A stretch of 64,000 nt of DNA. Origin: Kitasatospora sp. MAA19 (GTDB taxonomy: Bacteria; Actinomycetota; Actinomycetes; Streptomycetales; Streptomycetaceae). The translations under genes were made by a program, and so were the position numbers. The DNA lies in contig NZ_JARXYZ010000043.1 in the NCBI RefSeq assembly GCF_029894125.1, positions 1 to 64,000 on the forward strand, given 5' to 3'. Positions 55,569-64,000 of this stretch are shown here, piece after piece. The notes under the pieces are model-generated. The model worked only from the letters and a program-made list of their open reading frames with translations, did not search any database and had not been told where the DNA came from. Position 1 is the first letter of the stretch. The number at the start of each line of letters is the position of its first letter.

Positions 55569-56156
55569 TCAGCCCTGCGCCGTCCGGACCTCCTGCAACA
55601 ACCCCCAGGTGAAGTCGGCGGTGCACGGGCGCGCCCGCCCGTCGGTGTCCGGGGCGGTGAAGTCGAGCTGGAAGCGGGTGGGCGCGCTGCCCTCGCGCGG
55701 CCGGGCGGGCGGGAACGCGGCGCCCAGGTCGGCGACCACGCAGCTCCACGGCGTCAGGTCGGCGAGCGTGCGCAGCCCGGGCGCCGGGGCGTCCGGGCCC
55801 CGCACCAGCCACTCGTTCAGCAGCGGCCGGCCGGTCTCCGCCGGGCCGAGCAGGCTCTCGAAGCGCAGCTCGGGCCAGAGCGGCAGCGCCCACTGCCGCG
55901 CGGTGCAGGCGAGGTCCCCGATCCGGCGCGGCACGGCCGCCTGCGGGGGGCCTAGCACTGCGGCGCAGCGGTCGGCGCCGCGTGGGAACCGGGGCGAGCG
56001 GATCATCGCCTGCCAGCGCTTGTTCGCCTCCCGCAGGGCGGCGCGGGTCGTGCCGAGCCGCCGCACGGCCTGCTCGACCAGGTCCGGGTTGAAGTCGGCC
56101 ATCCGGCGCAGCAGCACGAGCTGGAACTCAGTGGCCCCGAAGCCTTGGATCGCCAT
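55569..56156 (-). CDS. Hypothetical protein (195 aa)
   Basis: An open frame convergent with the amidohydrolase, four bases past its stop. It reads AIQGFGATEFQLVLLRRMAD, a helical middle (TTRAALREANKRWQAMIRSP), and a beta-rich end with TPWSCVVADLGAAFPP, TRFQLDFTAPDTDGRARPC and a final TWGLLQEVRTAQG. No motif I recognise. The ATG at 56156 has no clear ribosome site and a GTG at 56189 would add 11 residues. Composition and codon use fit a real gene. Confidence 0.6.
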   Translation of the reverse strand: MAIQGFGATEFQLVLLRRMADFNPDLVEQAVRRLGTTRAALREANKRWQAMIRSPRFPRGADRCAAVLGPPQAAVPRRIGDLACTARQWALPLWPELRFESLLGPAETGRPLLNEWLVRGPDAPAPGLRTLADLTPWSCVVADLGAAFPPARPREGSAPTRFQLDFTAPDTDGRARPCTADFTWGLLQEVRTAQG

Positions 56157-56274
56157 GGCAGCAGGGTAGTGCCTGGGGACCGGCACCACCCTGCCGCCGT
56201 AGGCGTCCAGCCGGCGCAGGCGTTCGGCGACCGCGCGGGCTCAGCGGCCCCAGGCGGTCAGCGACTGCGGGCGT

Positions 56275-58665
<2,391 letters not shown>

Positions 58666-58820
58666 CGTCTCTCCATCTGTGCGGCGGGGCCGCCGTCGCG
58701 GGTGGATGATCGCCGGTTCGCCGCTCGGGGAGGGGAGCCCGTCGGCCGGCACCGGCCCGGCATGGCCGAAAGCCTAACCGGCGGGGGCCACCGCGCCCGG
58801 GGCCCGTCCAGGACTTTCGT

Positions 58821-58836
58821 TCGAGCACACGTTCGA
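58821..58836. promoter_or_regulatory. LexA (SOS) box
   Basis: TCGAGCACACGTTCGA matches the actinobacterial LexA site TCGAAC-N4-GTTCGA with one difference. It is 21 bases before the AlkB start and about 155 bases before the divergent UvrA-like gene, so it may control one or both. Confidence 0.7.
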
Positions 58837-58857
58837 TTCTGGGCGTACGCTGGCCCT

Positions 58858-59502
58858 ATGCGCAGCACCGTCCACCTCCAGCCCTCGCTGTTCGACGACG
58901 CCGACGACGCCGACGGCGTCCGCCTCGGCCCGCTCGACGGGCTCCGCCGGGCCGTCCTGGGCGACGGGGCCTGGCTGGACCTGCTGCCCGGGTGGCTGCA
59001 CGGGGCGGACCGACTGTTCGAACACCTCGCCGCCACCGTGCCCTGGCGGGCCGAGCGCCGCGAGATGTACGAGCGGACGGTCGACGTACCGCGGCTGCTG
59101 GCCTCCTACCCGGCCGGCGCCGAGCCGCCGCACCCCGTCCTCGGGCAGGCCCGGACGGCACTGAGCCGGCACTACGCGCGGGAGCTGGGCGAGCCGTTCC
59201 GCACGCTCGGCCTCTGCTACTACCGCGACGGCCGGGACAGCGTCGCCTGGCACGGGGACCGGATCGGGCGCGGCGCCCGCGAGGACACCATGGTGGCGAT
59301 CCTGTCCGTCGGCGAGCCGCGCGCCCTGCTGCTGCGACCGCGCCACGGCGGCGGCCCGGTGGTGCGCCGGCCGCTCGGACACGGCGACCTGGTGGTCATG
59401 GGCGGCTCCTGCCAGCGCACCTGGGAGCACGCGATCCCGAAGACGGCCCGGCCGGTGGGCCCGCGGATCAGCATCCAGTTCCGGCCGCACGGCGTCGCGT
59501 AG
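58858..59502 (+). CDS. alkB: AlkB-like 2-oxoglutarate/Fe(II)-dependent DNA repair dioxygenase
   Basis: A 214-residue AlkB-family protein. Fe(II) ligands are H132 and D134 in VAWHGDRIG and H191 in TWEHAIPK; the 2-oxoglutarate contacts are the two Arg in PRISIQFRP (203 and 209). LGLCYYRDGRDSVAWHGDRI is the nucleotide-recognition loop. It removes alkyl groups from damaged bases by oxidation. The ATG at 58858 has no ribosome site: a TACGCT just upstream may be the -10, giving a leaderless or nearly leaderless mRNA. The LexA box directly upstream predicts DNA-damage induction. Confidence 0.9.
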   Translation: MRSTVHLQPSLFDDADDADGVRLGPLDGLRRAVLGDGAWLDLLPGWLHGADRLFEHLAATVPWRAERREMYERTVDVPRLLASYPAGAEPPHPVLGQARTALSRHYARELGEPFRTLGLCYYRDGRDSVAWHGDRIGRGAREDTMVAILSVGEPRALLLRPRHGGGPVVRRPLGHGDLVVMGGSCQRTWEHAIPKTARPVGPRISIQFRPHGVA

Positions 59503-59586
59503 GAACGCCGAAGCCGAGGTGCTGGGCCGGGCCCACCACCTCGGCGATCGACGGCAGTCTCCGTCCGGTCGCGCCCCCGGCCGACG

Positions 59587-60516
59587 TCAGTCCTTCACCG
59601 CGCCCGCCAGCCCGGACACCAGCTTGCGCTGGACCGCGATGAAGAAGATCAGCACCGGCACGGTCATCAGCGTGGACGCCGCCATGATGCCGCCCCAGTC
59701 GTTCTCGTCCGGCTTGAAGAAGACCAGCAGCGCGGACGGCAGGGTCTGGTTCTGGGTGGCGCTGATGATGAAGGTCTTGGCGAAGACGAAGTCGTTCCAC
59801 GCCGCGATGAAGGAGAACACGCTGGTCGCGGCGAGGCCCGGCGCCACCAGCGGCAGCAGGATCCGCCACAGGATGCGGGTGCGGCTGGCGCCGTCGATCT
59901 GCGCGGCCTCCTCGATGGACACCGGGACGGCCGCGACGAAGCCGCGCATCATCCAGATGCCGAACGGCAGCGAGAACGCCAACTGCACCAGGATCAGCGA
60001 GGCGAGGGTGTTCAGCCCGATGCCGGGGGCGAACCGGCCCGCGTCGCGGAACATGAAGAACAGCGGGATGGTGAGCGCCTCGACCGGGATCATCTGGGCG
60101 ATCAGGAACATCACCATGACGGTGGTGCGGAACCTGAACCGGAACCGGGTCACGGCCACCGCCGCCAGGAACACCACGATGGCCGAGAGCACCACCACCG
60201 ACAGCGCGATCACCAGGCTGTTCACGAAGTACCGGCCGAAGCCGTCCACGCTGAGCACCTGGCGGAAGCTCTCCAGGGTGGGGTGGGCCGTCCACGGCTT
60301 CGGGTCCAGCGACTGCACCTCGCCCTCGGGCTTGAAGGCGGAGAGCACCATCCAGAAGATCGGGAAGGCGGTGACGACCGCCAGCACGATCGCGCCGGTG
60401 TTGGCGGCGAGCCGCCACCGGCCGCGGGTGTTCCGGGTCCGGCTCTTCGGGGCCCGGCCGGTCGGCGTCGGGCCGCCCGGGGTTCCAGTGGCCCGAACGG
60501 GGTTCACGGTGGTCAC
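59587..60516 (-). CDS. Sugar ABC transporter permease, MalG-like
   Basis: A 309-residue inner membrane component of a CUT1-type importer with about six helices, beginning LAANTGAIVLAVVTAFPIFW. The EAA loop that docks to the ATPase is PVSIEEAAQIDGASRTRILW, followed by RILLPLVAPGLAATSVFSFI. The GTG at 60516 overlaps the stop of the MalF-like gene (GTGA). No ATPase gene lies in the operon, which is typical in Streptomyces, where a shared MsiK-type ATPase elsewhere energises many importers. Confidence 0.89.
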   Translation of the reverse strand: MTTVNPVRATGTPGGPTPTGRAPKSRTRNTRGRWRLAANTGAIVLAVVTAFPIFWMVLSAFKPEGEVQSLDPKPWTAHPTLESFRQVLSVDGFGRYFVNSLVIALSVVVLSAIVVFLAAVAVTRFRFRFRTTVMVMFLIAQMIPVEALTIPLFFMFRDAGRFAPGIGLNTLASLILVQLAFSLPFGIWMMRGFVAAVPVSIEEAAQIDGASRTRILWRILLPLVAPGLAATSVFSFIAAWNDFVFAKTFIISATQNQTLPSALLVFFKPDENDWGGIMAASTLMTVPVLIFFIAVQRKLVSGLAGAVKD

Positions 60517-61493
60517 AGTTCGTTCCCCGTCCGTCGCAGGGTGCGGATGTAGAGGACCGTCGGGACCACCAGGATCAGCAGCATGATCACGCCGATCGCC
60601 GCGCCGAGCCCGTACTGGGAGGAGGCGAACGCCTTCTGGTACGCGTACACGTTGAGCACGAGGTTCTGGCCGGCGATGCCGCCGCCCTCGGTCATCACGT
60701 AGATCTGGGTGAAGACCTTGAAGTCCCAGATCACCGACTGGATCACCACGATGGTCAGGATCGGCCGCAGCATCGGCGCGGTGATCCGGCGGAAGGTCGT
60801 CCAGGTGTTGGCGCCGTCCAGGGCGGCGGCCTCCATGATCTCCTCCGGGATCGCCCGGATCCCCGCGTAGAGGGTGACCATCACGAACGGGAAGGAGTGC
60901 CACACCACGACGGCGCCGACGATCAGGAACGCCGTCCACTTGTCGTAGAACCAGTTGAACTCGTGGAAGCCCGTCAGGCCGAGCTTCACCAGCGTGTGGT
61001 TGACCAGGCCGAGGTTGGTGTCGAACAGGAAGCTCCACACCGTCGAACCGGTCATCGCCGGCGCCGCCCAGGCCGCCATCGCGGCGGTGGTCAGCACCAG
61101 CCGGGGCCACCGCCCGACCTTGGTCAGCAGGACGGCGAGGGTGGCACCGACGGCCAGCGTCGCGAGCACGCAGAACGCGGCGAAGCCGACCGTCTGCAGC
61201 AGCACCGACCAGAACTGGCCGTCGTTCAGGATCTTCGCGTAGTTGCCGAAGCCGACGAAGGAGGTCGGGGCGCCCCCGGAGGCCTGGGCCTGCCCGAAGT
61301 CCAGCACGGACAACAGGCCCAACTGGTAGATCGGGTAGGCGACCAACGGGATCAGGATGACCGCGGCTGGCAGGAGCAGCAGTAGCGGGGGCCGGCGGCG
61401 CCGGCCGCCCGAGGGTGCGGCCGGCGCCCTGCCCCCACGGCGCCCGCGCGGGGAAGGCGGCGCCGTCGGGGCGGTCGTGGTGGATACGGACAC
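60513..61493 (-). CDS. Sugar ABC transporter permease, MalF-like
   Basis: A 326-residue membrane protein with a basic Pro/Arg-rich N-terminus and about six helices (LLLLLPAAVILIPLVAYPIY first). Its EAA loop is IPEEIMEAAALDGANTWTTF, followed by RRITAPMLRPILTIVVIQSV. With the MalG-like partner it forms the channel of a CUT1 carbohydrate importer. GTG 61493 gives the full first segment; GAGAGCAGG lies upstream. The gene is 32 bases after the binding-protein stop. Confidence 0.89.
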   Translation of the reverse strand: MSVSTTTAPTAPPSPRGRRGGRAPAAPSGGRRRRPPLLLLLPAAVILIPLVAYPIYQLGLLSVLDFGQAQASGGAPTSFVGFGNYAKILNDGQFWSVLLQTVGFAAFCVLATLAVGATLAVLLTKVGRWPRLVLTTAAMAAWAAPAMTGSTVWSFLFDTNLGLVNHTLVKLGLTGFHEFNWFYDKWTAFLIVGAVVVWHSFPFVMVTLYAGIRAIPEEIMEAAALDGANTWTTFRRITAPMLRPILTIVVIQSVIWDFKVFTQIYVMTEGGGIAGQNLVLNVYAYQKAFASSQYGLGAAIGVIMLLILVVPTVLYIRTLRRTGNEL

Positions 61494-61525
61494 GTGCGGG
61501 ACCTGCTCTCTTCGGGGCGCGGCCG

Positions 61526-62836
61526 TCAGTGCGCGGCGAAGGCCGAGGTGATCTGGTTCGCGGCGTCGCCCGAGGCCTTCGCCACGTCCGCCTTGCCGGT
61601 GACGACCTGCTGGAGCATGGTCGGGATCACCGCCTGGGCGTCGATCTGCGCCCACGCCTGGTCGAGCGGGACGAACCTGGTGCCGGCCGCGATGGTGTCG
61701 GTGAACGGCTTCAGGAAGGCGTCCTTGGCGGCGACCTTGCCGCTGACGGACTTGAGCGTCGGCAGGTTGCCCATCGCGTCGTACATCTGCTCCTGGTACA
61801 TCGGGCCCGCCAGCAGTTCGGCGAACTCGACGGCGAGCGTGCGGTGCTTGGCCGCCTTCATCACGCCGAGGTTGTTGCCGCCGGCGAACGCGGGGGCGAC
61901 CGAACCGGGCTTCTCCCCGGGCAGCGGCACCACACCGTACGTGCCCTTCACCGCGCCCGCATCGACCTTGCTGCGGCTGGAGTTGGGCAGGATCGCCATC
62001 GCCGACTTGCCGGCCGCGAACAGGTCGACGGTCTTGCCGCCGGTCAGATCGGCGCACTGCTGGGCGGGGCAGCCGTCGTCGCCGAAGAGGTCGGTGTAGC
62101 GCTTGATCCCAGCCTGCGAGGCGGGCGAGTTGATGGCCGCCTTGTACGCGGAGCCGTCCTTGGTGGCGATGTCGCCGCCCGCGTCCCAGACGAACGGCAG
62201 CGCGCCGAAGGTGTACTTGCCGCCGATGGCGATGCCGAAGGTGTCGGGGTGCGCCGCGTGGATCTTCCGGTTGGCGGTGACCAGTTCGGCGTACGAGGTC
62301 GGCGGGGTGAGCCCGGCCTCGGTGAACAGGTCGGTGCGGTAGAAGAGGGCACGCACACCGACCCACCAGGGCAGTCCGTAGGTCTTGCCGTCCACCACGG
62401 CGGTCCTGGCGATCGCCGGGTCGAGGTCGCCCTTGTCCTGCCACGTGTCGAGGTCGGCGCCGATCTCGGCGAGGCCTCCGGCCGCGACGTAGCCGGGGAG
62501 GTCGGTGTTGCCGAACTCGACCAGGTCGGGGGCGCTGTTGGGGTCGTTGAAGGCGCCCTTCATCTTGGCCGCGCGGGCGGAGGCGTCGGTGTCGATGTAG
62601 CTGACCTTGACGGTGACGCCCTGGTGGGAGGCCTGGAACTCGCTCACCGCCTTGCCGATCACGGCCTCCTTGGCCGCGTTGCCCGCCTCGTTGTACAGCC
62701 AGACCTGGAGGGTGCCGGTCCGGTCGTCGGCGGCCTTGTCGCCGGCCGGCGCGGCGGTGCCCGGCGCGCAGGCGGTCGCGGCGAGGCAGCCGGCGGCGAG
62801 CACGGCGGCCGCGGCGGCCCGTCGGTTGAGTCGCAT
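61526..62836 (-). CDS. Sugar ABC transporter substrate-binding lipoprotein
   Basis: A 436-residue lipoprotein. Residues 1-23 form a signal with lipobox-like AATAC and Cys at 23 (MRLNRRAAAAAVLAAGCLAA, then TACAPG). The mature part is a type 1 solute-binding protein: LQVWLYNEAGNAAKEAVIGK, DLVEFGNTDLPGYVAAGGLA, TYGLPWWVGVRALFYRTDLF and FAGGNNLGVMKAAKH. The sugar is not readable from sequence; N,N'-diacetylchitobiose- or oligosaccharide-type proteins are plausible. GGAGG lies nine bases before ATG 62836. First gene of the import operon, divergent from an IclR regulator. Confidence 0.9.
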   Translation of the reverse strand: MRLNRRAAAAAVLAAGCLAATACAPGTAAPAGDKAADDRTGTLQVWLYNEAGNAAKEAVIGKAVSEFQASHQGVTVKVSYIDTDASARAAKMKGAFNDPNSAPDLVEFGNTDLPGYVAAGGLAEIGADLDTWQDKGDLDPAIARTAVVDGKTYGLPWWVGVRALFYRTDLFTEAGLTPPTSYAELVTANRKIHAAHPDTFGIAIGGKYTFGALPFVWDAGGDIATKDGSAYKAAINSPASQAGIKRYTDLFGDDGCPAQQCADLTGGKTVDLFAAGKSAMAILPNSSRSKVDAGAVKGTYGVVPLPGEKPGSVAPAFAGGNNLGVMKAAKHRTLAVEFAELLAGPMYQEQMYDAMGNLPTLKSVSGKVAAKDAFLKPFTDTIAAGTRFVPLDQAWAQIDAQAVIPTMLQQVVTGKADVAKASGDAANQITSAFAAH

Positions 62837-63098
62837 GGGTGGAGACCTCCCCTCCCGACAGTTGCCGCCGAGACGTGCGCCGCTCGGGACGGGCACGTCG
62901 AAGCAGGCCCTGACCGGGGCCGATGGTGAGTGTGGGTGGTGGACGGCCCGGACGCGCTGGGGGGCGTCCCGGGCAGGCCGGTGCGGGGGTACGGCAGGGC
63001 GGACCGTTCGGGTGTGGCGGCGTCGCCTGCTCGATGGCAGGGACGTTAAGCGGGGGCAATCGGCGCCAACAAGAGGGGGTTCGGGAAGTTTTGCACTG

Positions 63099-63110
63099 CA
63101 CAACGTTGTG
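63099..63110. promoter_or_regulatory. Perfect 12-base palindrome in the importer/IclR intergenic region
   Basis: CACAACGTTGTG is a perfect palindrome between the divergent starts at 62836 and 63204, about 95 bases before the regulator ATG. A likely operator for the IclR protein. The rest of this 367-base gap shows no gene. Confidence 0.45.
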
Positions 63111-63203
63111 TCGAAGAAGCGGAGATCCGAGCGCGAACGGGTACCTTCTGACAACCGCCGCCGAGCGGAGGAACACCGGCAGAACGAGACGAGGGACGGA
63201 CCC

Positions 63204-64000
63204 ATGACGGAGACGGGGCCCGAGGCGGAGACCGAGCGGCCCGCGGACCCGACGGCCGAACGGCCTGCTGGAGCGGCCACCGGCAGGAAGCCCGCGACCG
63301 AACGCAACCAGTCCTCCTCACTGCGCCGCGCGCTCGCCGTCCTCGGCCACGTCCGCGACCACGGCGACGGGCGCGGCGTCCCGCTCGCCCAACTCGCCGA
63401 CGCGCTCGGCCTCAACAAGAGCACCGTGCTGCGGCTCGCCGGCCCGCTCCTCGACGAGCACCTCCTCGACCGCGACCGCGAGACCGGCTGGTTCCGCCTC
63501 GGACACGGCTCGCTCCGCCTCGGCCAGGCCTACCTCTCCACCCTCGACCTGCGCAGCGTCGCCGCCGAACACCTGCGCCGGCTCCAGCGCGAGGCCGGCG
63601 AGACCGTCCACCTGACCGTCTGGCAGGCCCCGGGGATCGTCTACCTGGACAAGGTCGAGGACGAGACCAACGTCCGCATGGCCTCCCGGGTCGGCAGCCG
63701 GGCCCCCGCCTACTGCACCGCCACCGGAAAGGCCATCCTCGCCTGGCTGCCCGACGAGGCCGTCGCCGAGGTCGTCGCCGCGGGCCTGCGCCCGGTGACC
63801 GCCTGGACCATCTCGGACGAGACCCGGCTGCGCGCCGACCTCGCCCGGATCCGCGCCCGCGGCTACTCCATCGACGACCGCGAGAACGAGCCCGAGGTCC
63901 GCTGCGTCGCCGCGCCGATCTTCGACCACGCCGGCGAAGTCACCGCCGCTCTGTCGGTCTCCGGCCTGACCTCCCGGATGACCGCCGCCCGCGTCCGCGC
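63204..64000 (+). CDS. IclR-family transcriptional regulator (3' end outside window)
   Basis: The first 265 residues are present and no stop is reached. After an acidic/Ala/Pro-rich N-terminal stretch of about 35 residues comes the IclR winged helix (SSSLRRALAVLGHVRDHGDG, VPLAQLADALGLNKSTVLRL) and the effector-binding domain (AAEHLRRLQREAGETVHLTV, APAYCTATGKAILAWLPDEA, YSIDDRENEPEVRCVAAPIF). IclR proteins respond to small metabolites; here the imported sugar is the obvious candidate. GAGGGACGG precedes ATG 63204. It is divergent from the sugar importer and probably controls it. Confidence 0.88.
   Translation, partial: MTETGPEAETERPADPTAERPAGAATGRKPATERNQSSSLRRALAVLGHVRDHGDGRGVPLAQLADALGLNKSTVLRLAGPLLDEHLLDRDRETGWFRLGHGSLRLGQAYLSTLDLRSVAAEHLRRLQREAGETVHLTVWQAPGIVYLDKVEDETNVRMASRVGSRAPAYCTATGKAILAWLPDEAVAEVVAAGLRPVTAWTISDETRLRADLARIRARGYSIDDRENEPEVRCVAAPIFDHAGEVTAALSVSGLTSRMTAARVR

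Noticed and set aside
60513..63176. A leftward frame that appears to join the MalF-like permease to upstream sequence as one 887-codon protein
   Set aside because: Only the part up to the GTG at 61493 resembles a permease; upstream the binding-protein gene occupies another frame with a good ribosome site.

Overview
The window is high-GC (third-codon-position biased) DNA of an actinomycete, most like Streptomyces or Kitasatospora: tightly packed genes with GGAGG-type ribosome sites, ATGA/GTGA start-stop overlaps, Tat/Sec-exported enzymes, a PaaX/TetR/IclR/MarR regulator repertoire, a LexA box of the actinobacterial type and a DasR-like site. No rRNA, phage module or CRISPR array is visible. 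The first 100 bases are the tail of an IS481-like transposase, and several gene stumps (TetR at 34.4-34.8 kb, aldo/keto reductase at 44.4 kb, coding debris at 9.4-9.7 and 10.4-10.6 kb) show past rearrangement.

Layout. 0.2-14.5 kb: accessory metabolic genes (small secreted protein, amino-acid permease, MFS exporter + isochorismatase + MarR with a clear operator, secreted glycosidase, amidohydrolase, Cys-rich secreted protein, a coupled flavin amine oxidase/glutamate-cysteine ligase pair, polysaccharide deacetylase). 14.6-25.6 kb: a signalling island, the most interesting part. A leftward six-gene operon holds a nucleotide-cyclase-like protein, a small helical protein, a PP2C phosphatase, a kinase-fold protein, a vWA protein (together a TerY-P-type triad) and a small lipoprotein-like protein. 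Divergent from it are a Crp/Fnr regulator, an 845-aa membrane-anchored STAND NTPase and an 84-aa linker protein, followed by an FHA protein and a Hanks-type Ser/Thr kinase. Two short motifs tie the island together: an AGDVSGT-IVG--N-VTN motif at the N-termini of the STAND NTPase and the 84-aa protein, and a VFAVxxGxxH motif at the C-termini of the cyclase-like protein and the small helical protein and also in the 84-aa protein. The 84-aa protein is little more than the two motifs joined, which suggests an adaptor connecting the NTPase to the operon products, in the manner of amyloid-like signalling motifs of bacterial NLR systems.

25.9-34.4 kb: YegP-like protein, two GT4 glycosyltransferases with an SGNH hydrolase, a tandem Nudix protein, a Roadblock/LC7-DUF4388 signalling cluster, then a minus-strand tRNA-like gene with its own terminator. 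34.4-44.5 kb: TetR stump, luciferase-like monooxygenase, membrane protein, peptidoglycan-binding protein, a DUF6271-like/GNAT pair behind a DasR-like site, class A beta-lactamase, a single-pass membrane protein, and a TetR/hydrolase pair with twin operators. 44.6-55.6 kb: a rightward aromatic-acid catabolic operon (CoA ligase-thioesterase fusion, FAD hydroxylase/OYE fusion, nitrilase, gentisate 1,2-dioxygenase, FAH hydrolase, maleate-isomerase-like protein, PaaX regulator, amidohydrolase), consistent with salicylate or a related ortho-substituted benzoate being degraded through the CoA thioester to gentisate, then to maleate and fumarate. 55.6-64 kb: hypothetical protein, UvrA-like ATPase divergent from a LexA-box AlkB, a sugar ABC importer, and a divergent IclR regulator running off the end.

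All functions are read from the sequence without database searches; starts were chosen from ribosome sites and overlaps where these were visible.
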